A stretch of DNA of 64,000 nucleotides from Phytophthora quininea (GCA_011947345.1 JAAVTG010000142.1:248001-312000), one strand, 5' to 3'. Counted from the stretch's first letter, positions 12,111 through 25,745 are shown. Notes: generated by a model from the sequence alone, not told the origin. A program made the numbers and translations.

Positions 12111-12730
12111 TACAGGTTGGACGTGGATTGGAGAATGGATGGAGCATTTCCCTTACGTCACGAGGGCCGAGAGGCAACAACAGCATGGTGGATGCGGTCC
12201 GCGTGGACTACGACCAGCAGACCTAAGACGTCGCGAGATCGGCTTGTCTTCAAGTTGCAGACCCTTTTGTTCGTTTACTAAGTAATCTAGCACTAGCACC
12301 CACCTGCGCCGTGACATCGCACCCCAAACGGGCCATGGGGGTACCGAGCCCGACAGGCGAGAACTTCTCCGCGAGAAGTTGAGCGTTCCTCCAGAGAACG
12401 CCCTTTCATATTTTCGTTTTGCACATTGACAATGGTCGTGGTGGTTAACTGTAAAGCAGGTCATGGTGTTGGTCATGGCCTATCCAATCTCTCAGTCGAT
12501 CACGTATTGACATGGGGTCTAACGCAGCGTCTGTCCTTGAGTTTATGATGCATTAGTAGGGATGCCACTCGACATGGGCGAGCCGACCTTCTACTTAGTA
12601 GTGAAGCCGTCGTCGGCTTGACGCGGGACCAAGTCATGAACCGAATGTTCAACCCTCGAAAGAACTACTGGGGATCGAACGTTCATAACCTCATCGAGGT
12701 CCATCGCTGTCGTTAGTGAAAGGAACTACG
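12111..12730. other. Upstream region of transporter, entry into repeat island
   Basis: Promoter side of the transporter, then sequence that becomes richer in stop codons. Short frames occur on both strands without domain content. From about 12600 the sequence begins to resemble the N-terminal part of a MULE transposase (see next entry). Confidence 0.35.
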
Positions 12731-12890
12731 CTGCGACTTTTCCAGTTTCATTGGCGTACTATGATGAAGATAAACGTATAATGATAGGCCCCAGCGCATT
12801 ATCAGCTGGGCCAATTCAGACTTGATTAAGCTGCTAATGTGCAGCGGAACAACTATCTTCGTCGACGGCACCTTTCGATGCGTGCCAGCT
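12730..12890 (+). mobile_element. MULE transposase fragment (first catalytic Asp motif)
   Basis: A short plus-strand frame reads RIISWANSDLIKLL then TTIFVDGTFRCVPAH. This matches the strongly conserved block around the first DDE aspartate of Mutator-like transposases. A preceding piece (AYYDEDKR, other frame) also fits that family. The similarity ends at about 12890 in stop codons, so this is a small decayed remnant. No terminal inverted repeat was recognised. Confidence 0.6.
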
Positions 12891-13364
12891 CACGTCAGGA
12901 CACCGACATAACCTCGTACCATCGTTTTATTAACTGCATTTCTAGAGAAATAAAAAGGTACCTGTCCATTCCTTTGGCGAACATGAATGTCGTCCCGATG
13001 GACCTGCCCACAGCTTCTTCCTAACCACGTTTCATTACGTCCTAGTGGCAGAATACGCCGGTCGCAGTGTACAATGCCTCGTGTAGAAAGTTTTATAGAC
13101 GTATCGTATCCTGCCAGCACCAACTTTGATGTGTCTGGAAGGTGTTCTGCTTGCCCAATACCCCAGGACAATACCTTCTGGCACCACGTTTTTGACGGCG
13201 TTGGATTTATCTCTAACGATAAATTATCGAAGGGGTTGGGATGCCGAAAAAAATCGCGAAACAGCTGCGCTGTCTCGTTATTAATCTCTCGTAGTGTAAG
13301 TCTACGACCAATGATTTGTCCTGCTGCATTCTGCAGCAGTAAGCCTAGCTTCACGTTGAACTGA
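12890..13364 (-). other. Unrecognised open frame in repeat island
   Basis: Two opposing open frames of 125-154 codons overlap here. The minus-strand one (12890-13354) has balanced composition and could be a fragment of transposon coding sequence. I recognise no motif in it. It directly abuts the MULE fragment, so transposon-derived sequence is the simplest reading. Confidence 0.25.
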
Positions 13365-15413
13365 TCTTCACGTTTTTCCGATTGTTTCTAGCCCTTAATT
13401 CGTTTGAAAAACTGCTCGAAGTAATCCATTCGTACGATCTTTCTTACAATGGTTTCACGGCTCATTCGCGAATGGTCTCATGTACTTCAGTAGTGTCGGC
13501 GTTCTCTTGACCACTCCCACGACTTGGGCAGCACAACAGTCCATAGGATCCACACACACGTAGGGTACTCATAGGAACAGGCACATCAACACGCATAACC
13601 GTCCTCCTCGACGGCGCTACACCGAAGGCTCCGACCAACAGGTGTCCACAGAGACGACTTACGGCTGAGGACATTATCGGCACCGTCCCGCCAACACGGC
13701 GACGGCCGTCCTCTGCAAATATGGCTGGTTCACTCACATGTATATATATCGTACCCCAGAGCCATCTTAGTCCACAGGGACTCACTCTATCCGGTACCAG
13801 GGCACACACGGCCCCAGTCCGTCCCCGGTGGTCGCAAACCACCGACCGAGTCCTCTGTCTGCTGTGTCCGCCGCTTCGTTCCTCTTTCCTCCTTACTGCT
13901 GCCTCCCTCACCTGTGGCTGTGTGCCCCGATGACCGATCGCAATACTACCCGGCCCTGCCACGTCGATAGCCAACCGCAAGATCACCGAGGTTCGCGTGC
14001 TACCTCTCTTGTAACCCCTTGCGGAACCACCCTCGTCCTCAAGTCTCTTGGTCGCTAAACCACTCAACTTTGTTAGTCTCTTTATCTAGCACCTACCGGC
14101 CCAAATCAAGACTGAGGGATGCCGTGCAACCGCGCAGCAGAGCCCTCCTAGCTACCGCCGCCGCCTAGCTACTTCCTAGCCTACTGCTCTTGCGTGCGCC
14201 CTGAATCCTCATTCTCGTCGTGCCACTCCGGCTGTCGCTGCTGTTTCCTTGGTCTTCACCCTTGTCACCCGCTCGTCTTGTCTTGCCTTTTGAATACCTA
14301 CCCATCGTGTCATCCGTCCGGTGATCTTCCACAGTCAATCATCTTCAACGTCCGTGATGATGGAAGCTCTCCATCTCCGCTGTCGAACCCCGTCCTATTC
14401 TTTGCCGTCTTTCACGTGCAGCGGCTTGTCCTTCATGATTGCTGTCTCGCCACTGCCGTCCTCTCGTCGTCGACTCGCTCGTCGTCCTCGGTCTCTGTCT
14501 CGTCGTCATCTCCGCTTGGCAGACCAACCACTATCGGTCGGTGCCGCCCCCGACTTTTACGAGCGACTCCGCCCACTTGTCCACAGTAGTTTCACAGTCC
14601 AACTCAATCACAGTGGCAACACGCTAAAGGCCCAAGTATGTTCATGTCGGAATGATGTAGTATACACCTTTCTTTCTGATGACGAACGGCAAATACAGCG
14701 CTGTGACGGAGCCGCTCTGAATAAAGTCATTGCTCAGCGTCGACATGCAATGCCCATTTTCTCCACAACACTAGTATTTCGCTTAAAATCGCCACATAAA
14801 ATGAATTTCATCGACACGCCGCTGTTTGTACTCCTATATACAAGGAGTACAATTGCAATCTTTACTCACGCAATATGGCAATCGAGTCAGGTTTCCGCAT
14901 TCTGGGACCCACACTAGGCAGGGGTGGTCAAAGCGAGCAACAAGTTTGGTATCATCAAAACAGTGCATGCTCATTATTGGCAAAAAAAAAAACGATCTCA
15001 AATTGCATATCGACCAAACTTCCTTGGTTATTGGTCTTGGCACTACCTCTGCCACCGACGATCCTGCTACGACGGATGAGTATAAAATGTTATAAATATC
15101 GATCAGGTCAAAGAAGCGGTCTAAAGCAATTCTGTAACCAACGACGTGACCTAACCAAGATGTTGCTGAATTCGCGACAGGTTTGATGCTGTCGCCGCGG
15201 TTAGAGGTTTGACTGAACCTTGTTAAAAGGTGGCAATACGATAGCTGCAGCTCGACGGTGAATGCGGGTAGATACCAAGGCGGTGCACGAAATACAAATG
15301 AAGGTGAAAATATGTATTGATTGTTATTTCGTCGCCAACAGGAAAAGGTGAGGGAAACCAAATGATGGACGGTATGTAAATGCCGGCTGCGGAGTTGCAA
15401 GTACATTGGAGCC
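13365..15413. other. Repeat-island filler, C/T-rich non-coding DNA
   Basis: About 2 kb without a credible gene. 13480-14560 is unusually pyrimidine-rich on the plus strand, with runs of CCT/CTC/GTC. It contains a TATATATATC stretch near 13740 and could be a solo long terminal repeat or transposon untranslated region. I could not find its ends. 14600-15413 is the 3' flank of the minus-strand MULE copy that follows. Confidence 0.35.
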
Positions 15414-16450
15414 TCACCATCCAATATCGAGCGCTGTGTATTGTGACGGATGGCCGGGTGGTGGTGTTTCGTCATCGTCACCACCGGATGGGCGACCGGA
15501 ATAGTCGAAAGCGTTGTCATCTTCGTCGCTCTCTTCAAATTCCGGTACGTCCAAGCCGCTGGCGTCTTTAGATTCGGAATCAAAATCGTCGACGTAGCTG
15601 CACTCAGCTAACTCGCCATCAGTGCCGTCTTGTTTGGCTTCCGAACCGTTTGATTGATCCTTGGATGATTCGAATTCCACGGAAGGAGGTAATTGTACGT
15701 CTTCACGGCGCTGTCGTTTGGCTCACATAGATGCTGCAGCTACTCGGTCTGCGTGCGAGAAACAGATCTTCTTAATTGTGTCAATAAATACCGGCATTGA
15801 TGGGTGGAAAACCAGCATTTAACTTTCTGCCAAAACGTTCAAGCGAATTATTGGTGCGTGACACCAAGCCTCGATTGAACCCCATGGACGTTTCAAACAA
15901 CAGGTGTGTACTTCCCCACCCATGTTTTGCAGAGATAGTTCCAAAATGCAGACCACTTTTTCTCGGAGTAAGCAATGCCTTCGGACTGACACTTGGTTGT
16001 GATCACACCTTTGACATGCTCGATGCTCTTCGTAGCGATGTGTTTTTCTTGATGTCGGTGAGAACATCGACGACACTCTTTTCATTATCACACATGCTGC
16101 GAGCTCTGGGATGCGCAGTTTTTTTTTATCTTTCGCTGCATGGCTTGCTTGAAGTCGAAGTAACAATCGACATGGATGTCATCGGGAAACCGAATGCGTA
16201 ATAAGCGCAGCTTCAAAGTCGCAGACGGCGGTCGTGGGTCGGAGCTTCTCGTCGGTACGGTCGACGACAAAGCTAAAAATATTCTAACAAGTATCTTTGA
16301 CTTTTTGACGTACACGGGACGTAGAAGACCAGTACGTGGATGACAGACGCTTGATCGAGCACCATAATCACGACGCATTGCTATTGTTTGAGCGGATGTT
16401 TCTTCGACGGAGAACCTTTCGGCGAGATCCCTTGAGCGGCGATCCACACA
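15414..16450 (-). mobile_element. MULE transposase, C-terminal half, decayed
   Basis: Minus-strand remnant of a Mutator-like transposase. In order on the coding strand it shows VVIMVLDQ and VFYVP (about 16390-16310), FPDDIHVDCYFDFKQAMQRK (about 16190-16120, the conserved FHFKQA block), RTNNSLERFGRKLNAGFP (about 15870-15800), and FIDTIKKICFSHADRVAAA (about 15790-15735). It ends in an acidic tail rich in Glu/Asp (15414-15680). Frames shift several times and contain stops, so it is a pseudogene. Its orientation is opposite to the fragment at 12.8 kb, so it is a separate insertion or an inverted piece. Confidence 0.72.
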
Positions 16451-17719
16451 CTTAGCGAGGATTCACATTCCCTCCACGTATTCAGTTCTCTAAAATTTAC
16501 TTTCAGAGTTCATAAGGGATCTATCTTGACTCTCGTCGAGCAAGAAAATCTAATTTCTCAAAAACGTTATGGTCACTTTGGCTCAACTTCTCCTTGCAAG
16601 AATCAATAACCCAGCTCGATATCTAAAAAACACAGCAGCGCACACACAGGGTGGTAGTACGACTCGTTGTCAAGATACGATTCATGGCTCATTTGAAAAA
16701 GGTTCTGCAGAACACTGGAATTCGGCTTCAAAAAGCGCATATTATATTTATGTCCCACCAAATGAAGGGTCCAGCATAACCGTACACTTAACATTTGTAT
16801 GTTTAGGATTTTTATGTATCAATGGGTACACATTGAAAAACCTCTGACATATGGCGACCTGTCAACAGTTTATAGTATTTATTTTAGACATGCAAATAAG
16901 GCGCCCAACTAGGCTATATTTCGAAGGCATCGAGTACAATAAAAGCAGCGCTTCCATGCAGTACTGGTGTATGTCCTGTGTAATATGCATCACTACTTTC
17001 CATATTGGCCTCTACCACGCGTGAAGTGTGTTATCCGGCGAGCTCGACGAAGTAACGTCGGGATGGTGGCTATATCGCCAGGTTTACTTCCAAGCGGAAG
17101 AACGAATTCACTATGGGCAAACGGCATATACGAACGGACGTTTTGACAGTCTCTGGTGTGTGTTGTACGATGATGTGACAGAAGTTGCTTCAGTCATCAC
17201 CTTCTTGTTGCGGAGTGGTCGTCTCGTGAGGTCAACTACTTCCGTTGATTCAGTCGAGGTGACGCATTTATCGATTCTCGATCGCCCTATCGGCCAGCTG
17301 GGAACCGGCGGTATAAGTGCAATATCACTCGTTTTTGATCAGAATTATAGTGTCGAAATTCTTGCTAAAGCTAATATGTATGCGCGCGTGGGTGTTGCCC
17401 TCAAGGGGCGCAGTGTTCAAGCGTCGGTCATATGGTGATTTTCGCTTTATATCGATGGCGATCGCTCAAAACCCGCCCCTGTTGCCCTCGGCTCCATCTC
17501 CTGGGTTGATTGCTCAAATTTACCACTAAGCGCGGTCGACGCGAGGTTACTCGGTTCAGGCAACCCAGAAGCGTCCACGTAGCCCCGGAACAGATATAGC
17601 GACACCCAAGAGGCTGTCGAGCAAGGATTCGAGGACCTCCAGCCCGAGTACGCCGAAGTTGGTCACCTAGCCAAATCCAGCACGCTCGTGTTGCACTAAG
17701 CGAGAATCGGCAGCACACG
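16451..17719. other. Repeat-island DNA with one unexplained plus-strand frame
   Basis: AT-rich sequence between two transposon remnants. A plus-strand frame at 17028-17438 (136 codons) has no motif I recognise. It overlaps sequence that could be the rest of the Harbinger-like element on the other strand, so I do not call it a gene. Confidence 0.3.
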
Positions 17720-18290
17720 CTATCCTGCAGTCAAAGATTCAACCACTGTCAGCGCGCATCGATCCTTTACATGACCGCACGGGCGGCAACATCGCCACCC
17801 ATGGAGTACCTGTAAACAGCCCAAAGCGACGGCAATATTGATTTCTAGGACCGCGTAGAAATAGAGAGTTACGCGTCCAACACCCCACACAACGTTAGTG
17901 CTTTCTGTGGAGATGCTGTTGCCATCAGTGCCCAATCGATCCAGATCCACAAGCTAAAACCGAACCGGAGCTTGTTTGTTATTGCTGTTGTTCTTAAACA
18001 CTTTGTGGAACTCGATTTTGTTCCAGATTCGATCGAATGTCCGACGTGTCATTCTCGTGATGTGTATAAACGCGTCGACTGGCAAATACAGGAAGTACTC
18101 GGCTGCAAATCCGTTACTTCGCTGGACGTTCTCGCTCGGAAAAATATAACGTCGCAAAAACAATATTTGTAGAAGCTGATATTGATCACCAACATAGGAC
18201 TCGATTGGAAACAGCTCTTCCACACATCGACAGAAGCGTGGCCATCAAGGTCCTTGTCGAACTCCTCTTCTAAGACTGCCACATCCATGA
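17720..18290 (-). mobile_element. PIF/Harbinger-like transposase fragment
   Basis: Minus-strand pieces read MTRRTFDRIWNKI then HKVFKNNSNNKQAPV, and after a stop LDRLGTDGNSISTESTNVVW then GVGRVTLYFY. That order (helical 'treat-as-fold' segment, then LG..G.S....A..FGVG.GT) is the N-terminal part of Harbinger/DDE_Tnp_4-type transposases. The catalytic DDE part is not recognisable, and several stops are present. It is a dead fragment. Confidence 0.5.
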
Positions 18291-21200
18291 GATCGAAGAC
18301 CTCTGTGATGAGTTCGTGTCGCTCGCTCTTCTTCGATGTCGGTAATTAATCTAACTCTGAAATCCCTCTGCCAATCAAGGCGAGGCAGCGTAATATTCGG
18401 GTGCAAAAACCTATTGAATTCGGTGCCAACATGTAACGCGATTTCCTTTTTTTTGGCAAAGCTGACACCCCTAATGTACACAACTGGTAACTGTGTCTGG
18501 TAAGCACAGCAATAGGAAATGCAAACACACCAACCAAATCTGATACTTACATATTCATCTTACGAGATAACTGTTCCCCCAAATTCTGCTAAATTCTGGC
18601 CCATACAACACGTCACGCATCTCGGTCGACACTTTAGCCTGACAAAATTGTCAACATTATTCTTCACGACACTCTCACCGCGGCTCAACCGACATTCAAA
18701 TTTACGTACGCATTTCGAAACATCTCATTGATCACAGCCTTAGCTTCATCGTTCTGAATTCCACGTTGGATAAACTTGTATTCAATGTGTCTTCGTCCAC
18801 CATGTGATTGTGCACGTAATTACCGTATCGAATCTCTAGATGCCATCCATCGGCGATTTCGAAACGCTCAACAACAAATCGAAACTGACAGTCCAAGCTA
18901 TGAACTGCCACTATCGTGCCCCCCTCCCAGTTTCGTGCTTTTCAGGAGTGGGTGCATTTGCGTATGTAGATTCCAATTCTCCGGAACAAACGGTACATTT
19001 CCATCACTTAACATTGCTATTCTCTGATCTCTTGAATTATAATGACCTGATAGCCGATAAAAGGTGTGTCTTGAAGTATGATGACCTGATAGGTGCGGTG
19101 CTGATATGGTGATAAATAATCTAACCGCGATTCCCAGATTATGTGTACTTATGCTTCAACAAGATCGACCGAACGTTGTGATGGCTCTTGTCACCATCTT
19201 GTTCAGGAATGTTTGTACACGTGAACAAATTCCCGAGAACCAGCACCAGCCAGTCTGACCAGCGCCTAATGGGTGGTTCCCGAGGACAAGTGGCAAGTTC
19301 TTATCAAGAGCAATCCTAGCGAAACCGGCTCAGATAGCAATAAACTGTGAAACACTTTGCGATTACAACCAACACAAATCCGACAGCGTTATCAATACCA
19401 TGGTATAAAATCATAGTGTCCTTGGTTGTGCTTCGGAACTAATATCCATTCAAGTTATATTGCATGAAGTGTAGGAGGGGCCAGTTCTGAGTTTTGCCGT
19501 TTTGACGGCATGTCTAGAAGTAGTTTAGTAAAATTATAACACCTTACGTGACCAAGACTATACACAACTAACATTTGGGCTTTCTGGTTTGCCGAAACGT
19601 TTGAATGAAGGTGTATAGCGATCTAGATGCCTCGACAAATAGCTTCTGGTTGCAAAATCAAAGACGTTATTCAAACTGGATTCTAAAGATGAGTGTTAAT
19701 TTGCCTCGTACGGCCACGTCGCCATGCTTAATGTACCATATTGGAACAATTGTAAATGCATTAGATACGCAATTTCTCTTAGATAAACTTTAATGTGGAG
19801 GCATTTAAATAGTGTGGTAAAGCCATAATGAACGGACTCTTTGCTATACTGAGAACTATGATTTATGGAACTGTAGATGAGCCCCATTGCATCAGCGGTC
19901 GTCAGATTACCACAAAGGGCGGGATTTGAGGAACGGGTGGTTTTGTTAGGCGATTGTGAGTGGCTCCAAAATCTGCTATGAAAGGTAGCGACTGTCCAAT
20001 ATAATACGATGGTGAGGCAAGACTAGACATCGCGGAGGCAGATTCAAATGTTTTGCGGCGATGATGCAGTTTATACTTGGAGCGACCAAACGCGCAAGCA
20101 TGTATTACGTGTTCAGAACAATACTATTGCCGAAGGATGACTCTACATTAGTTCTTCAATGTAACGCAGCCAACGCTTGGCTGGAGGCAGGTGCTGTGAA
20201 AAATCAAGCGAGTACAACTCAACATGTCAAAGTACTGGATCCAAACATTATGATGCATCGTAAACACACACACGCAAGTGTAGTACTGGCAGCAGCAGTC
20301 TGAACTTCCAGCGGAGCGAGTGGTGGCAGGTGGGCATCTTTATAGCCCGAAATCGCGCCAACACCTCAACAATCACCTGTAAAGATACGTGGGAGACTGT
20401 AGCATCCTGCACAATGAAGCAAGGAAAACTCATGGATTGAACAATATGGGAAACTTGCGTCGGAGGTAAAGTGCTTGATACGTTCGAAAACCTACCAGCA
20501 ACCCCAACTTGCTAACATATGTCCACTTCGAAAAGGATCTCAAGGGGTTAATCGACGAGTCTGTTGCTGCTTTCGTATCGAGTGATGCTGAAGATGTCAA
20601 AGCGGAGTCGTCTATTGCGCCCGGTTTACAGACACCATCTGTTTACAGCGCTCGTGTACAAAGCGAAAAGGATAACATTCCGAGCTTGGATCTGGTTGCA
20701 CTATTTTAGCGAATGACAACATCACGAGTGCTGCTTTGGCAGGAGAACTCGAAGAAGAATATGATATGGTGTTGCAAGCAGCGCAAAGGACGACAGATAT
20801 GGCTTCAACGCAAACAACCAACATCAAATCGCCGAATCCATGTCCAGCGAAACGCGACCTGCGCGGAGTTAGTGACCCCAGCAGCTTGGCCATTCCGGGA
20901 CAGCGGTGTCTCGCGCCTGTCGAGCTCTGTGCGAAGCTCTTGTTCCAGATGCCTGCCTGAGTGAGGCAGCCTCCCTTGCCCTCTTAAACCCGAGCCCCTG
21001 CACCTAGCAAATGAGTACAGGGCGTCAAGCAGATCGCTCGACTAAAGACTTTGCGACGTCCTTTCTGGGGACCGTCGGCTCGTCCTCGACGAGGCTTCGA
21101 CCGTCCTCGCGCGGAGCGAGACACACACCCTTCCCGAGCCAACCTTGCACTATTGGCGCTGACAGTTGGTCGGTCCCCACTAAATGTAAGTTCCTTGGGG

Positions 21201-23112
21201 ATCAACGGCAGGCACAATCTGTTAAGTTTCGCCGATTTCGACTCGACGAGTTTGAGATCTTAAACTCCTGGCTCTCCGTGTGCTCGATGAGGTCATTCTC
21301 GACAAGATTGGTCTCGGCGACTCTATCGACGGGTTAGAAGTCGCTGAATTTGCCTCCGTTGCGCGAGCTGGTCGATGGATAGTCTTATAATCGGATGGTC
21401 GACCTTAACCAGGACGGCCTGAACTAAGAAACCCAGTTTTGGAGGTTCCTACACCACAACGGGGGCACCCGTTCGGAGGCAACTTTCGGTGGGTCCTCGA
21501 AAGCCATCGCTAATTCTACTTCCGATGTCGTCCAACTCCGTCGCAAGCTCTCTGCAGCTGCTGAATCGCTTCACAACAATGAGAGCCCTGGTAGATTACA
21601 ATTGCGCATCAACTTGCCGTGAACGACACCCGCTACGACATCACCTACCTACCTCCACGTTCGGACTGCAGTGACTGGTGCTCAAGAGCGTTCTCGCTAC
21701 TCATCTCTTGTTGATAGCTCCGACCGTCTCGGTGGCACAGATTTAGCCAAAAGAACAGTGCTAGAAGATCAAAGAGACCAGCTATACCGAGCAGAACAGA
21801 GACAAGGTGGAGAAGTAGTTTGTGGAGATTAAGGCACAACCAGCACATCGATACGTTATATGGCGGGTCAGGGCCACACGTTCACTCATCCAATTATCAT
21901 TTCAAGACGGTTCTGATACTTTGCACGGATGATGAACGTGCTCGCCTGAAGATCGAAGAAGTGGGATGCAGAAAGGAGTTTCGCGAGGAAGCTCGCGTGC
22001 AGAACATGATCAGTATGATTTCTGTTATGCAAGGAGAAAGCCGCTTCAGACCTCGCAGCTATAACCTTGGCTGTTTGGGGTAACATGTTTCAGCCAACAT
22101 TCACTAACACGTAAAAGACTGGTGACTTCGTATGCAGTGTTATTACTCCTGCTAGAAATAGGTTCGAATTTGGCTGATCCCCGTCGTCGTAACTCGGTAG
22201 TTTGTAAGGCGGACCAGGTTTGCCAAACGAAAAACGGCGCTTCTCTGGATCATGCATCAGCGGGTGTGCGAGGCAGTGATAACCTACTTCATGCTTTTCC
22301 AACTAGGTTGACTGCCGAACGGTGGTAGTGGCGTTGGGTAATTCCTGCGCAGGGTGTCACTGGGAAGGTAGCAGCTTGAAGCGTAGCATACCTTTGTGCG
22401 GCTAGTGGTGTCAAGATACAGATTAAGCGCTTTCCAACTCCGGGACATAGGGGTTGACGTTGTTACTGATGTGCCTAATAAAACAATGTCGTATAAAAGA
22501 CTTGCGGTCATTAATAAAACCTTCAGTTTGGATAGCATCGCCAGCAAACGATTCACCATACACAAGATCAAATTCCCTACGGGTCGTCTCGGTCTTGAAT
22601 ATCGCAGTGAATACGCGAGGCCGCTCTGCACTGGCACACAAACCGTAGGCTATTGCCATAGTTAATGACAACTTCATCTCCGGGTGTGATTAGAGTTGAC
22701 AAATAAGGCATATCTAAAGCTTATATACAGCTTATGATCGATTGGCACGCTTATAATAAACGTTGGCTAATTGTTCTAATCGAATGACGAACTTCAAGCA
22801 CGTCCTACACCGGATCTTGCCCCGGAAAGCCCATCTTGCCTGCCAGCACAAATGGTTCGCTTCGACATCGCGAAATATCACGACGCGTTACCCACCATGG
22901 CACCGACACGACACGAAATCTAGAGCCTCTTCACGGAGACCAAGCCTCGAGAAAAGGGCGTCAGGGGTCATCCTGAGGCCATGTGCAACGCATGCGCGCC
23001 CTCGTAAATTATGCCGCGGCATGTCCTCAAACGCGCAGAGCCAAATAAATCAATAAAAGCTCATTGAAAGAAACAGGATGCATCGCGACGTCGTGGTAAA
23101 GCAGCAAAAATT
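18291..23112. other. Repeat-island DNA, no supported gene
   Basis: Nearly 5 kb of AT-rich DNA with only short frames. Fragments near 20060-20300, 20510-20960 and 21000-21850 have coding-like composition (for example a Glu/Ser-rich stretch around 20520-20700) and may be decayed gag or pol pieces, but no diagnostic motif was found. No tandem repeat, tRNA-like or LTR boundary could be defined by eye. Confidence 0.35.
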
Positions 23113-24280
23113 ATGTCCTCTTTTGCTCGAATCCCCACTTCAGTGAACAAGCGTCTGTTTCAAGCCTCACATCCGGACAGTACACAGCACGAAAGTCCCC
23201 CTCGTTCTGCTTATTCGGCGCGGACCCCAAGACGATCAATCGCAAGCAGTGTCGACGACAACTTCATGCGCGTGGCAATGGATTTTATTCGGCCGGAATC
23301 CCGTTTCGCGTTGTTAAAGACCCATTCTTTCGAGAGATGTCCGATTACAAGCTTCCTACCCGACGTCAGCGCTCTGGACGACTACTCGACCGTGTGTACA
23401 ACCGTGAACGACAGCGAACAATTGCGGCATTGAAAGACCAGAGCAACTTGACTCTTGTGACCGATCGCTGGTCGAATAACAACGGCGACATTATCACCAA
23501 ATTTGTATTTTCTAACACGCGTGTTGCGCCAACGTTTTGGAAATCTATCAATACAGCAGCTGAAGAACATACTGGGAGATACATAACAGATGCTATACTT
23601 GATACCATTGACGAAATTGAGATTTTTCTGATCTGGAGCGATCACCACCGTGGTCAGTGACATCGCATCTAATATGAAGAGAGCGTGGAAGTTAATGATG
23701 AAATGGAGACTGCAGATTGTCTATTCAGGTTGCGGCACGCACGGCTTGAAACCGGTAATGCAAAACACGTTGGCGACGGACTACTTCGTTGATACGCTGG
23801 GCGCCGCAAAGCTTTTGACACGCTTCTGCAAAACACGCATCGGTTTGTGGTCATTATTTTGAGAAAGTCAGTTGCAGATGAGAGGCCATGGACAAGAGGT
23901 TGAGAGGTGAAGCTGCGACGTCTTTCGATGCCTGAAGCGACACGTTGGTACACGCGCGAGAAACGCCGTTGCCAACAAAGACATAATCGCGGGTATCTTC
24001 TCCAACAGCACGTTTTTGAAACGCTACCCCGGTGCAGAGCTGGATAAATTCATGCGTGTCTTTAAAGGCGAAAAATTCTAGTTAAACGCGACGGTGGTGC
24101 GTAAGGTGATGGCGCCCATAAATTCCGCGATCGCAGATTTTGAACAAGACGACTGCTGTGACGATGTGAATTGTGTTTTTCTGTGGATCGCGCTGTGGAG
24201 AGTTTACATATGGGGTTTACTATGGAGCTAGTGTTGGATATTACGTTCAAGAGTTGAAGAAGTGTGCGACAAAACATGTC
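23113..24280 (+). mobile_element. hAT-type transposase remnant
   Basis: Plus-strand frames give DNFMRVAMDFIRPESRFALL, then LTLVTDRWSNNNGDIITKF, STFWKS-like PTFWKSINTAAEEHTGRY, then VSDIASNMKRAWKLM and YSGCGTHGLKPVMQN. This is the order of the RNase H-like core of hAT transposases found in oomycetes, with the TDGWSN-like first Asp and D.A.NM second Asp blocks. At least four frame changes and stops occur. The C-terminal dimerisation region is missing or unrecognisable. Confidence 0.6.
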
Positions 24281-24559
24281 GCTTGGGAGAAAGCGGGGAG
24301 TGCTGGCCTACTAAGGATGGGCTCCACGCCCTCCTTCCGTGTTGGTTATTCTTTCAACCAGCTAGGCCACCTCGAGCTATGGCCACCATTGTCGAGCCAA
24401 CAGTCAACTAAAGAAAATTTCCTACCTGGAGCGAACGTGGTCGAGCGCTTGACTTGGACTGGAACACTCAACAAAGCACGGTAATATTTTCCTAGAGCCG
24501 AGATCACCACGGCTCGCCGTCGTATTGCTGACTTGATTTCCGCTGGCACGGTGACCAAA

Positions 24560-25745
24560 ACATGAGCCCTGAGTTTGCTGGGAGCTTTCGCCACATTGCC
24601 ATATGCTGTCCCCCAGATAGTGCATTTTTCCAGCGCCTACAAGATGTCACAACGTCACTTGGCCGATATAGACGACGACACCTTTCCGCCTTTGCTGACG
24701 ACGACTCGCGGTGGTTTTCACTGATTGTGGTGAATGCGGACCGGTGTAACCGCATTCCGATGCAGAATGTTGCTCATATCGCCGAGCCGGCGTTACACGT
24801 GCAGATCGATACCTCTGATCTGTTTCTTTGGGCGCTGGTGTCGTCATTCAAGCCGTTTATCTGGGTCCGTTTCAACCAAGCCGACCAAGACGCGTTTAGT
24901 GCTGATCCGACACCGAATTCGATTAACATTCGCGAACTTCAGAGTGCTAGCCAACACCCGGCGTTACAGCTTTACAACCGTCTACTTTCTTTGGTGGAAT
25001 TCTCTTTCTCTCTCGCTTTCACGGCTGAGCACGTCCCGGGGCCAATAACGTCATGGCGGATGCTGGTTCTCGTGCATGGTCGCCTGAAGATCCCTTGAAT
25101 GCGACTTGGTCTAACTTTTCGCGTGGATGGACACAGGCCCCAATCCCTGCACATCTTACCAATCTCTCACGGCTTTGGGAAACGTGCTGCGCCAATAGGC
25201 TCTCGCTGACACTACCTCGCTCAAATGCCGTGCTCACTGGCAGCAATGGGTCCAATTCTCCGATTTCATGTACTGATCGCCGTGGCTTGACGGCTTCCGC
25301 GCGCAGTGTGACGACAGGTTTGGTTCATTCGTTGTTTTCTGTTGACACTATGGTTGGAATGGCAAGGAGAACCAGTACGACACCGTTTGCCTCAAGCTGA
25401 CCTGCTTTCGGTGGCATCACCATGCCCATCGTGGTGTTAATCTCGACACGTCGCCCCGGTTTGGAATTCTGCTCCATGACATTAACGGAGTCTCCAGTAC
25501 CGTACACAATAAGTGGCTGTTACACAGGAATTTTGCGACTGCTTTACCAGCGCCTCGATATCTATCAACCCCATTGCCGTCTTCTGTGGTGACCGCCTTA
25601 CTAGCCTACTTCTTCTTACTGCGGCTCTCTGAATATCTACGCGACGGACCACTGCGACACGCGTTCTAAGCTGAAGCGGTGCAAGGTATACTTCTCAAAC
25701 GCAGAGGGAGAACCGGCGTCACTCCAGGCAGCTGCGTCCGTGACG
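24560..25745 (+). mobile_element. Tyrosine-recombinase retrotransposon fragment (RNase H + YR)
   Basis: Plus-strand remnant of a DIRS/Ngaro-type element. The first part (24560-25090) resembles the RT/RNase H C-terminus, with INIRELQSA and, across a frame change, AEHVPGP..MADAGSRAW. A linker follows with LSRLWETCCANRLS. The tyrosine recombinase part reads YDTVCLKLTCFRWHHHAHRG (about 25375-25440), ILLHDI, and VYFSNAEGEPASLQAAASVT (about 25690-25745). It breaks off before the catalytic RHR..Y C-terminus. Frameshifts and stops show it is inactive. It meets a second element of opposite orientation at about 25745-25760. Confidence 0.6.

Noticed and set aside
13480..14100. Possible solo LTR with TATA run
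   Set aside because: No matching terminal repeats, target duplication or primer-binding site could be located by eye, so it is mentioned only as a possibility.
14194..14917. Plus-strand frames rich in Ser, Cys and Pro
   Set aside because: They follow from pyrimidine-rich DNA in the repeat island. No start context or domain.
17028..17438. 136-codon plus-strand frame as a host gene
   Set aside because: No motif, AT-rich context and transposon remnants on both sides. Left as unexplained repeat DNA.
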